A stretch of 5,281 nt of DNA. It comes from Elusimicrobiota bacterium. Its GTDB lineage: Bacteria; Elusimicrobiota; Elusimicrobia; Elusimicrobiales; Elusimicrobiaceae. The stretch's first letter is position 1. Every line of letters begins with the position of its first letter. Shown one piece after another: positions 1 through 5,281 of the stretch. The translations under genes and the position numbers were made by a program. The DNA lies in NCBI GenBank assembly GCA_031271365.1, contig JAISVV010000084.1:1-5281 (forward strand), given 5' to 3'. The notes beneath the pieces are model-generated. The model made no database searches, had not been told where the DNA came from, and saw only the letters and a list, made by a program, of their open reading frames with translations.

Positions 1-3000
1 CTTTGGCGCGGCGGCAGGCCGGGCTTGCCGTAGCCTCATGGTAGTGTTTAGTTTTTCATTATCGCTTTCAACTTCGTTTATTTTATCGTTTAAGGCGCGC
101 TCGCGTTTGGCCTGCATATCGGCCGATTCTTTAAGCTGTTTATTTTCCGCGCTTAGCACCACAATTTCGCGCTTTAAGTTTTCTATAAGCGCGTCATTGC
201 CGGATATTTGCTCTTTAATGCTGCTTAACGCCTGCGCGGTTTGGCGGCCGCCTTTGGTTAAGTCGTCTATAGTTTGCTGCATTTGGGCCAGCTTATCTTC
301 CATGGCGGCTTTTTCGCGCTTGGCTTTTACAACCTGCGCGGTAAGCGCGCCGACGCTGGCGGCAATGGCGGCCTTTTGCCCTTCTTTTTGCTTATAGGCG
401 TTTATCTGGCTTTCCAGGGCGGTTATTTTGCCGTTTAACGCGCTATGCTGCGCCTGGGCGTTTATTTGTTCTTCCTGGGCGGCTTTAAGGCTGCTGTTGT
501 CGGTTTTAAGGTTTTGTATTTCTTTAACCTGTTCGGCAAAGCGCGCGGAAACGTCTTTAAGCTGCGTTTCAAGGCTTTCAACCTTAGCCTCGTATTCTTT
601 GCGCAGCGACACTATGCCGCCTTCAAAATTTAAGGAATGCAGCCCGCTTTCGGCCTTGGTAAGCTGTTCCTTGAGCATCAGTATTTCTTTAGCCTGCTCG
701 GCGGATTTATTAAGGGCGTCCATCTTTTCCGCCTGGACTTTTTTAACCTCTCTGTCCAGGGCGGAATTTACGGCCTTAAGTTTGGAAGTGTGTTCCTTAA
801 GCTGGGCGTTGGCGCGCTCCTGTTCTTCAAGCTGCTCCTGCGTTTTGGAAAGCGTTTCTTTAAGCGCGGCCATTTGGGCCTCTTTTTCCGCCAGGTCGGC
901 TTTGGCGGCGGCGGCGATGGCTTTTAAAGATTCCAGTTCGTTGTCCAGCGCGCCGGTGTTGTTTTGGGCTATGGTTACGCGCTCTTTAAGCTGCTGTATT
1001 AAAACGGTATCCTGCTGGAAGCGGCTTTCCGCCGCGGCAAGCTGCGTTTTTAAAGTGACGATTTCAAGGCCCAGGCCGGCTATTTTTTTGGAGTCGGCCT
1101 CGCTTTGGGCGTTACGCGTTTTTTGGGTTTGCGCGGCGGCGGTTTCCAGCGCGGTTATTTGGGTTTTAAGTTCCGCCGCGGCGGCCTGCTCCTGCAGGGC
1201 GCGCTCCTGCGCCAGGGAGAGTTTCTCCTCGTAGGAGGCCGCTTCTTTGGATTTTTCTTCCCGCAGGGCATTTATTTCCTGCTCGTATTTTTGGCGCCAC
1301 TGGCTTAGCTCTTTATTGTTTTGCTCAAGCTGTTTTAAAATTTCATAACGCTCGGTATTAGCTTTTTTAAGCTCGGAGTCTATCAGCGTTTTTTGGCCGG
1401 CTAGGGCTAAAATTTCGCCTTTCAGAAGGTTTACGGCGCCTTCGTTTTCCCGCAGCAGATTATGCGCCCTTGTCTCGGCGGCTGCGGCGTCCTGCTCGTT
1501 TTTGGCCTGCAGCCTTTGCAAATCGCCGCGCAAGGCGGACAGGGCGGCGTTATGCTCTTCTTTAATCTGGTTTATCTGGCGCAGATATTCGTCGTTTTGG
1601 CGCAAAGCGTCGCTTTTTGCGCTTAAGAGCTGGTTTATCTCCTGCGAGAGCTCGCCGCGTTCTTTTTGCAGCTGGGTAAACTGGCTTGAAAGCAGGTTGT
1701 AAGTCTCTTCGCCTTTAAGCAGCTTTTCCTGCGCGCTTTGAAGTTCGCGCTGCAGGTTTTTAACCTCGCTTTCGTGGGATTCTTTTATGCTCTCGATTTC
1801 CCTTGCCAAAGCGCCGCCGGCGCCTTTAAGCTGCGCTCTTTCCTCGTTAAGAGAGGTTATGTCTTTTCTAAGCGAGTCTATTTGCAGCTTTAAGGTGTTT
1901 ACAAAAACTTCTTCCTGCCGGTATTTATCCTCTGCCATGCGCAGTTCAAGGGTTACTTCCTGCGTTTCTTTGGCTTTTTGGTTTTTTAAAAGTTCCAGTT
2001 CCTGCGCCTGGGCGGTTTTTAAAGCGTTTATTTTTTGCTCGTAATCGCGGCGCAGGGCTTCAAGCTCGCCCAAAGCGTTATCGGCTTTTAGCATGGCGGC
2101 GGCCTTTTCGCTGATTATGCGCTGCAAGTCGGTCTCGATGGTAAGCAGTTTTTCGCGCAAAGCGGCTGCGGCGGCGGCTTCTTGCTGCATTTGCGCGGCG
2201 GAGCGCTCCGCGCCGCTTTTTAGGTTTTCAATCTCCCGCTCTAAGGCGCCGGTTTTGCGCTCGGCCTCTTCGCGGCTTGCGCGGGTTGCGTAAAGCTCGC
2301 CGTCTAAGGCGTTGCGCTGCTCGCGCAAACCGGAAAGCTGCTCTTCCAGGTGCGTATTATGCATTTGCTGCTGTTTTTGTTTTTCTTCGGTTTTGGCAAG
2401 CTCAAAACGCAAGGTCATTATTTCTTTTGTCTGCTCGGCGGTTTTGCGAAGGGAGTTTAATTTATCTTCCCGTATTTTGGTGATTTCTTCGTCCAGAGAA
2501 AGTTTTTGCGAACCTAAAATGCTCAGCTGCTGGGCAAGGTTAAAAAGTTTAAAATCGCCGTGGCGGGCCTTTTCTTCCACTTTATTTAGCTGCATGCGCA
2601 GGGAAAGCAGCTCTTTAGTCTGCTCGGCGGAGCGGCGCAACGCCTCTATTTTTTCGTTTTTGGCGCGTTTTACCTCGCTGCTTAAGGCCATGTTTATGGA
2701 TTTAAGGCGCGTCGTTTTGTCGCGCAGGCGGCCTATGAGGTCCTGGTCTTGTTTTAGTATTTTTTCTTCGTGTTTAAGGCGGGCGTTTACTATATTTTCA
2801 AGGCTGCCTTTTAAGGTTTCTATCGTGGTGGAGATATTGCTAAAAAACTCTTCGTTAGCCGTGGGGTTTGAGGGGTATGCCTCACGCGGCGCGCTGGGCG
2901 GCAGAGACTCCGCCGGAAAAGCGGCGGCAAAGGCGCTTTCTTTATTGGCGTCTTCAAAGCGGGTTTCAAGCTCGGCTATTTTTTCTTCCAGGTTTTTTAT

Positions 3001-3309
3001 TGATTCTTCTTTTTCGTCGGAGGCGAAGTCTATGTTAAAATTATCCAAGGCAGGGCCGTTTGCGCCAAAACCCGCAGCGGGCCGGCGCGCGGCGGCGCCC
3101 GGCGCGTCTATGGAGGTTGAGGTCTTCTCCAGCGTGTTATTATTTTGCTGGACAAAAGCGTCTATATCAAAAGTATCGCCGAAGGGGAACTCCTCCCCCT
3201 GGGAAGAGGTTTGGCCCGCTTGTCCGGCGCCGGCGGACGCATCATTTTGAAGCGAATTTAAAAACTCGGTTAAATCGGGGATATTATTGTTATTTTCTTC
3301 CTGGGCCAT
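1..3309 (-). CDS. Very large coiled-coil (rod) protein, function unknown, 3' end outside window
   Basis: I do not recognise a named family. The frame runs without a stop for 1103 codons to base 1. Residues 1-163 are low-complexity and acidic (a run of Asn at 6-9, Gln/Asn at 54-58, Ala/Gly/Pro stretches), with one short helical patch at 103-123. From about 164 to 1090 the sequence is Glu/Lys/Gln/Leu/Ala-rich with Leu/Ile in heptad positions, typical of a long parallel coiled coil. I find no proline from 150 to 1097, no cysteine in the whole translation and a single tryptophan (671). Small Gly breaks occur at 496-499 (GAGG), 896-897 and 1020-1021. The segment ends in RPAAAPK, an Ala/Pro linker suggesting a further domain beyond the window. 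No signal peptide or membrane segment is visible, so a cytoplasmic location is likely. Similarity to SMC, myosin tail or viral inclusion-body proteins would reflect coiled-coil composition only; no ATPase head is seen here. The coding call is firm, the role is not. Confidence 0.92.
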   Translation of the reverse strand, partial: MAQEENNNNIPDLTEFLNSLQNDASAGAGQAGQTSSQGEEFPFGDTFDIDAFVQQNNNTLEKTSTSIDAPGAAARRPAAGFGANGPALDNFNIDFASDEKEESIKNLEEKIAELETRFEDANKESAFAAAFPAESLPPSAPREAYPSNPTANEEFFSNISTTIETLKGSLENIVNARLKHEEKILKQDQDLIGRLRDKTTRLKSINMALSSEVKRAKNEKIEALRRSAEQTKELLSLRMQLNKVEEKARHGDFKLFNLAQQLSILGSQKLSLDEEITKIREDKLNSLRKTAEQTKEIMTLRFELAKTEEKQKQQQMHNTHLEEQLSGLREQRNALDGELYATRASREEAERKTGALEREIENLKSGAERSAAQMQQEAAAAAALREKLLTIETDLQRIISEKAAAMLKADNALGELEALRRDYEQKINALKTAQAQELELLKNQKAKETQEVTLELRMAEDKYRQEEVFVNTLKLQIDSLRKDITSLNEERAQLKGAGGALAREIESIKESHESEVKNLQRELQSAQEKLLKGEETYNLLSSQFTQLQKERGELSQEINQLLSAKSDALRQNDEYLRQINQIKEEHNAALSALRGDLQRLQAKNEQDAAAAETRAHNLLRENEGAVNLLKGEILALAGQKTLIDSELKKANTERYEILKQLEQNNKELSQWRQKYEQEINALREEKSKEAASYEEKLSLAQERALQEQAAAAELKTQITALETAAAQTQKTRNAQSEADSKKIAGLGLEIVTLKTQLAAAESRFQQDTVLIQQLKERVTIAQNNTGALDNELESLKAIAAAAKADLAEKEAQMAALKETLSKTQEQLEEQERANAQLKEHTSKLKAVNSALDREVKKVQAEKMDALNKSAEQAKEILMLKEQLTKAESGLHSLNFEGGIVSLRKEYEAKVESLETQLKDVSARFAEQVKEIQNLKTDNSSLKAAQEEQINAQAQHSALNGKITALESQINAYKQKEGQKAAIAASVGALTAQVVKAKREKAAMEDKLAQMQQTIDDLTKGGRQTAQALSSIKEQISGNDALIENLKREIVVLSAENKQLKESADMQAKRERALNDKINEVESDNEKLNTTMRLRQARPAAAPK
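640..801 (-). repeat. AEQ-cassette copy C, distant from A and B
   Basis: This 54-codon stretch (residues 837-890) has the core NKSAEQAKEILMLKEQL. It matches copy A over its full length, including the leading part (LKEHTSKLKAVNSAL against LRDKTTRLKSINMAL). At DNA level the core is close too: TTTAGCCTGCTCGGCGGA on the plus strand differs from copy A at one of 18 bases. The likeness exceeds general heptad resemblance. Confidence 0.7.
1261..1290 (-). repeat. YEQxINAL motif, second copy
   Basis: Residues 674-683 read KYEQEINALR and closely match DYEQKINALK at residues 422-431 (bases 2046-2017). A weaker relative, KEYEAKVESL, occurs near base 600. This points to further old duplication within the rod, although short coiled-coil motifs can recur by chance. 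Confidence 0.4.
2377..2487 (-). repeat. AEQ-cassette copy B in the coiled-coil gene
   Basis: This 37-codon stretch (residues 275-311) has the core RKTAEQTKEIMTLRFEL and matches copy A at 17 of 37 positions without gaps. It starts exactly 189 bases after the corresponding point of copy A and lies within unit 2 of the 63-residue tandem. Confidence 0.7.
2566..2727 (-). repeat. AEQ-cassette copy A in the coiled-coil gene
   Basis: This 54-codon stretch (residues 195-248) contains the core RRSAEQTKELLSLRMQL. By my hand alignment it shares 26 of 54 residues, without gaps, with copy C about 640 residues further along the protein. It lies within unit 1 of the 63-residue tandem. Confidence 0.7.
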
Positions 3310-3372
3310 AGCACCTCATAATGGAAACCAAAATGTATATATATAAAATTTAACCACAAATGGGCCGCGCTG
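3310..3372 (-). promoter_or_regulatory. AT-rich intergenic gap with possible promoter for the coiled-coil gene
   Basis: This 63-base gap between folC and the large coiled-coil gene is far more AT-rich than the flanking genes, mainly because of an alternating TATATATATA run. Reading on the minus strand, TTGTGG (3359-3354) could be a weak -35 element, followed after 16 bases by TACATT (3337-3332) as a -10 element; the TA run offers other -10 registers such as TATACA (3339-3334). The -35 match is poor (three of six). I see no convincing stem-loop with a T-tract here, so there is no sign that folC transcription stops before the next gene. Confidence 0.4.
3312..3317 (-). promoter_or_regulatory. 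Ribosome binding site of the coiled-coil gene
   Basis: GAGGTG lies just upstream of the ATG at 3309, with only CT between, so four bases separate the AGG core from the start codon. The match to the anti-Shine-Dalgarno sequence is good but the spacing is short. An in-frame TGA at 3318-3316 overlaps the site and excludes any upstream in-frame start, which fixes the start at 3309 or later. Confidence 0.6.
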
Positions 3373-4515
3373 TCAAGACGGCAAAGACGGCATTTGGCCG
3401 GCCAGATAAAAACTGCCCAGCACAATTATGTTGCCGTTTAGGTTTTTAAGGGTTTTTTTACGGATTGGGCCGGCTTTAAGGCAGGCTGCGTTTTTGAAGC
3501 AGTTTTTTAACTCCTCTGCCGGCGCGGAGCGCGGGCCGGCGGCCTGCGCCAGCAGCACATTTTTAAAATGCGGCGCCAGTATTTTGGCGGCGGTTTTATA
3601 ATCTTTATCTATGCTTGCGGCGTAAATAAGCGTGTTGTTTGGCCCGTAATATGGGGAGTTTTTGTAGGTTTTGATAAAATTTGCCAGCGCGGCGGGGTTG
3701 TGCGCGCCGTCTATTATTACATATCTGCCGCCAAGTTTTTTAACGTCAAAACGCGCGGGCAATTTAAAGTTTTTTAAGGCTTTTTTAAACTGCGCCGCTT
3801 TTACGCCGAAAATCTGCGCAGCCTCAAAAGCTAAAGCGGCGTTTTGTAAAAATTTATCTTTTTGCGCGGGCATAATTTTAAGCGGCGCGGCTTGCGCTTT
3901 TGCAATTTGTTTTATAACTTTTTTTGCCGCCGGCGGCAGCGGGCCGCAGAGCGCGGGCGTTTTGGGCTTGATTATCCCCCCTTTCTGCCTTGCAATCTGC
4001 GCTAAAGTGCGGCCTAAAATATTTTGATGGTCCTGCGAGACAGAGGTGATTGCCGACAACGCCGGGCTTACGATATTGGTGCTGTCCATCTTTCCGCCGA
4101 TGCCGGCTTCCAGCACGGCAAAAGCTGCGCGGCTTTCTTTAAAATACAAAAGCGCGGCCAGCGTTAAAATTTCAAAAAATTTAAGCGGGGCGGTTTCTTT
4201 TTTAAGCACGGCGTTAACGCAGCGGGTAAAATCTTTTTTGCTTATCTGCGCGGCGTTGATTTGTATGCGCTCGCGCACGTCTTTTATATGCGGCGAGGTA
4301 AAAAGCCCAGTCTTAAAACCGGCTTCTTTAAGCGCAAGCGCAAGCAAAGCGGCAGTAGTGCCTTTGCCGTTTGTGCCGGCGACGTGTATTATTTTGCAGG
4401 GCAGGGTTTTAAGGCCCAAAAGCGCGGCGGTTTTTTTAACCTGCGCCAGATTGTTTTTTTTATTGCCGTGGCCGCGCGTATTTTGGATAAGGTTTAAAGT
4501 TTGCGCAAAGTTCAT
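3373..4515 (-). CDS. folC: Folylpolyglutamate synthase / dihydrofolate synthase family protein (FolC)
   Basis: FolC enzymes use ATP to add glutamate to dihydropteroate and/or reduced folates in the cytoplasm; they belong to the Mur ligase superfamily. The 380-residue product shows the P-loop HVAGTNGKGT (44-53), the folate-loop motif TSPHIKDVRERI (73-84), FFEILTLAALLYF (113-125), the EAGIGGKMDSTN motif (136-147), SQDHQNILG (160-168), an AxQKGGIIK motif (175-183) holding the Lys that is carbamylated in this superfamily, DGAHNP (269-274) opening the C-terminal domain, and a final GSFYLAG (367-373). It is shorter than the roughly 420-430 residues usual for the family; the middle and C-terminal parts look compact rather than broken. 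It is unusually rich in Lys and Ala. The ATG at 4515 overlaps the murA stop as ATGA, and I see no good Shine-Dalgarno sequence before it, so translation is probably coupled to murA. Whether it has one or both FolC activities cannot be told from sequence. The family call is firm. Confidence 0.95.
   Translation of the reverse strand: MNFAQTLNLIQNTRGHGNKKNNLAQVKKTAALLGLKTLPCKIIHVAGTNGKGTTAALLALALKEAGFKTGLFTSPHIKDVRERIQINAAQISKKDFTRCVNAVLKKETAPLKFFEILTLAALLYFKESRAAFAVLEAGIGGKMDSTNIVSPALSAITSVSQDHQNILGRTLAQIARQKGGIIKPKTPALCGPLPPAAKKVIKQIAKAQAAPLKIMPAQKDKFLQNAALAFEAAQIFGVKAAQFKKALKNFKLPARFDVKKLGGRYVIIDGAHNPAALANFIKTYKNSPYYGPNNTLIYAASIDKDYKTAAKILAPHFKNVLLAQAAGPRSAPAEELKNCFKNAACLKAGPIRKKTLKNLNGNIIVLGSFYLAGQMPSLPS
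3375..3392 (-). repeat. Perfect 9-base tandem duplication at the folC 3' end
   Basis: On the minus strand TGCCGTCTT occurs twice in direct succession and runs into the folC stop. The codons read ATG CCG TCT TTG CCG TCT TGA, so the protein ends MPSLPS. Removing one copy would end the protein MPS with the same stop, so the repeat looks like a simple slippage product that lengthened FolC by three residues. Confidence 0.75.
4512..4515 (-). promoter_or_regulatory. murA/folC ATGA stop-start overlap (translational coupling)
   Basis: On the minus strand the four bases ATGA contain both the folC start (ATG) and the murA stop (TGA). The preceding bases read AACCCCGTCAAAGA, which lacks a clear purine-rich ribosome binding site. 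Termination-reinitiation by ribosomes finishing murA is therefore the likely route to folC translation. This supports a single murA-folC transcript. Confidence 0.8.
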
Positions 4516-5281
4516 TCTTTGACGGGGTTATATCTTTTTATACTTGCGCCGAGCAGCGCCAGTTTTTCTTCCAGCCCTTCGTAGCCGCGGTCTATGTGAT
4601 AGACGCGCTCCACCTCGCTTTGGCCTTTGGCGCACAGGGCGGCAATAACCAAAGCCGCGCCGCCGCGTAAATCGGAGGCCATTACATTTGCCGCGCTAAA
4701 GTTTTTAACGCCGGTGATTTTGGCGGTGTTTCCGTCGATAACGATATCCGCGCCCATGCGCGTAAGTTCCGGCGCGTGCATGAAGCGGTTTTCAAAAATA
4801 TCTTCGCTGATGTCGGCCGTGCCGCGGCAAAGGCACATAAGAGCCATCCACGGGGCCTGTAAATCGGTGGCAAAACCTGGAAATGGCGCCGTTTTTACAT
4901 GTATAGGTTTTATCTTTTTTGTTTTGCACGATATTTTTATCCGGCCTTCTTGCGCCTGCACGTTAAAGCCGGCTTCCTGCAGGTATTCAAGCAAAATTTC
5001 GTTATGCTCGGGCGCGCATTCGGTTATGGTTACCTCGCCGCGCGTTGCGGCGGCGGCTAAGGCAAAGGTGCCGGTTTCAATGCGGTCGGGTATAACGGTG
5101 TGGCTCATGCCGCCAAGCCTGTTTGCGCCTTCTATGATTATGCGGCCGCGCTCGTCCAGGCGAATGTTTGCGCCCATGGAGTTTAGGGCTTTTATGACGT
5201 CGTCAATTTCGGGCTCGCGGGCTACGTTTTCAAGTATCGTTTTGCCGGGTATTAAAGCGGCGCACATCATCAGGTTGGAAG
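4512..5281 (-). CDS. murA: UDP-N-acetylglucosamine 1-carboxyvinyltransferase, C-terminal part (MurA), 5' end outside window
   Basis: MurA transfers enolpyruvate from phosphoenolpyruvate to UDP-GlcNAc, the first committed cytoplasmic step of peptidoglycan synthesis. The frame stays open to the window edge (codons for S-N-L precede the first in-window Met at 5270), so that Met is internal and roughly the first 160 residues, including the catalytic Cys loop, are missing. Counting from that Met, family motifs appear in order: ENVAREPEI (14-22), RLGG (51-54), PDRIETGTF (61-69), the FATDLQA segment (133-139) whose Asp136 corresponds to the general-base Asp305 of E. coli MurA, FENRFMH (159-165) with the Arg331 equivalent, SDLRGGAAL (199-207) with the Asp369/Arg371 equivalents, and YHIDRGYE (224-231) with the Arg397 equivalent. 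Spacing and C-terminus fit the E. coli protein of about 419 residues. It belongs to the EPSP synthase fold; the motifs make MurA rather than AroA clear. Its TGA stop overlaps the start of folC. Confidence 0.97.
   Translation of the reverse strand, partial: SNLMMCAALIPGKTILENVAREPEIDDVIKALNSMGANIRLDERGRIIIEGANRLGGMSHTVIPDRIETGTFALAAAATRGEVTITECAPEHNEILLEYLQEAGFNVQAQEGRIKISCKTKKIKPIHVKTAPFPGFATDLQAPWMALMCLCRGTADISEDIFENRFMHAPELTRMGADIVIDGNTAKITGVKNFSAANVMASDLRGGAALVIAALCAKGQSEVERVYHIDRGYEGLEEKLALLGASIKRYNPVKE

Larger units (their letters stand above)
2173..2739 (-). repeat. 63-residue (nine-heptad) tandem repeat at the start of the rod
   Basis: Three consecutive 63-codon units (protein residues 191-253, 254-316, 317-379) align without gaps. 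Leucines at unit positions 5, 12 and 19 and a Glu at position 22 are kept in all three. Units 1 and 2 share 17 of 37 residues over positions 22-58, including the AEQTKE core; unit 3 keeps the first third (for example EQLSGLREQ against QQLSILGSQ) and then diverges. The spacing is exactly 189 bases each time. Unit 3 membership is less certain than units 1 and 2. Confidence 0.6.

Noticed and set aside
428..1234. Plus-strand open frame of 268 codons
   Set aside because: It lies wholly antisense to the coiled-coil gene. Its Ser/Cys/Leu/Ala-rich translation is what the reverse complement of Glu/Gln/Lys/Ala heptad codons gives, and it has no domain motif.
131..1834. Frequent recurrence of TTTAAGCTG and CTGCTC-type words on the plus strand, resembling uptake or Chi-like signals
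   Set aside because: They fall in the coding frame as Gln-Leu-Lys or Glu-Gln codons of the rod protein, so amino-acid repetition and codon preference explain them.
2312..3250. Plus-strand open frame of 312 codons
   Set aside because: Also antisense to the coiled-coil gene, with the same Ser/Leu/Cys-rich, motif-free composition; the minus-strand frame has a proper start, ribosome binding site and coherent protein.
1..3309. SMC/Rad50 ATPase or phage tape-measure protein as identity of the rod
   Set aside because: There is no Walker A or other ATPase head at the N-terminus, and there are no phage genes nearby; the likeness is limited to coiled-coil composition.
3290..3319. ATG at 3319 just upstream of the rod gene start, as a possible leader peptide
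   Set aside because: It is in another frame, has no ribosome binding site of its own that I can see, and reaches a stop after nine codons; chance is enough to explain it.
3361..3420. GGCC-rich bases at the folC end as a rho-independent terminator
   Set aside because: No stable stem followed by a T-tract could be drawn on the minus strand; the pairing is short and partial.
4046..4522. Plus-strand open frame of 158 codons opposite folC
   Set aside because: Shadow of folC, which has full family motifs on the minus strand.
4682..4873. Minus-strand 63-codon frame inside murA
   Set aside because: Out-of-frame shadow within the conserved C-terminal domain of murA.

Overview
The window carries three protein-coding genes, all on the minus strand, and no RNA gene, mobile element or CRISPR array that I can see. 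Read in the direction of transcription (high to low coordinates) they are: the C-terminal 60% or so of a murA gene (UDP-GlcNAc enolpyruvyl transferase, peptidoglycan synthesis, 5281-4512); a complete, rather short folC gene (folylpolyglutamate/dihydrofolate synthase family, 4515-3373); and, after a 63-base AT-rich gap, the first 1103 codons of a very large coiled-coil protein (3309-1) whose end lies beyond the window.

The last gene fills almost two thirds of the window and is the main item of interest. It has no stop codon inside the window, so a search for complete reading frames misses it and instead finds long antisense frames with Ser/Cys/Leu-rich translations. Its frame is uninterrupted from the ATG at 3309 to base 1. 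The predicted protein has a disordered, acidic, Asn/Gln/Ala-rich head of about 160 residues, then about 930 residues of Glu/Lys/Gln/Leu/Ala-rich heptad sequence. I find no proline between residues 150 and 1097 and no cysteine anywhere. At the window edge the rod gives way to an Ala/Pro segment, which suggests a linker to something further on. The rod contains related cassettes: a 63-residue (nine-heptad) tandem near its start, and a third copy of the same motif about 640 residues later.

murA and folC overlap by four bases (ATGA), the usual sign of translational coupling in one operon. The coiled-coil gene has its own AT-rich upstream gap with a possible promoter and a short-spaced Shine-Dalgarno sequence, so it may be transcribed independently, by read-through, or both. 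The pairing with a cell-wall gene is compatible with a structural or envelope-linked role for the rod, but that is only an inference from position.

The organism is a bacterium: murA and folC are bacterial housekeeping genes, in bacterial operon arrangement. The coding style mixes GC-rich Ala codons (GCG, GCC) with A-rich Lys codons (AAA) and abundant Lys in FolC. I cannot fix the phylum; a lineage such as Elusimicrobiota, where large uncharacterised coiled-coil proteins occur, is a low-confidence guess.
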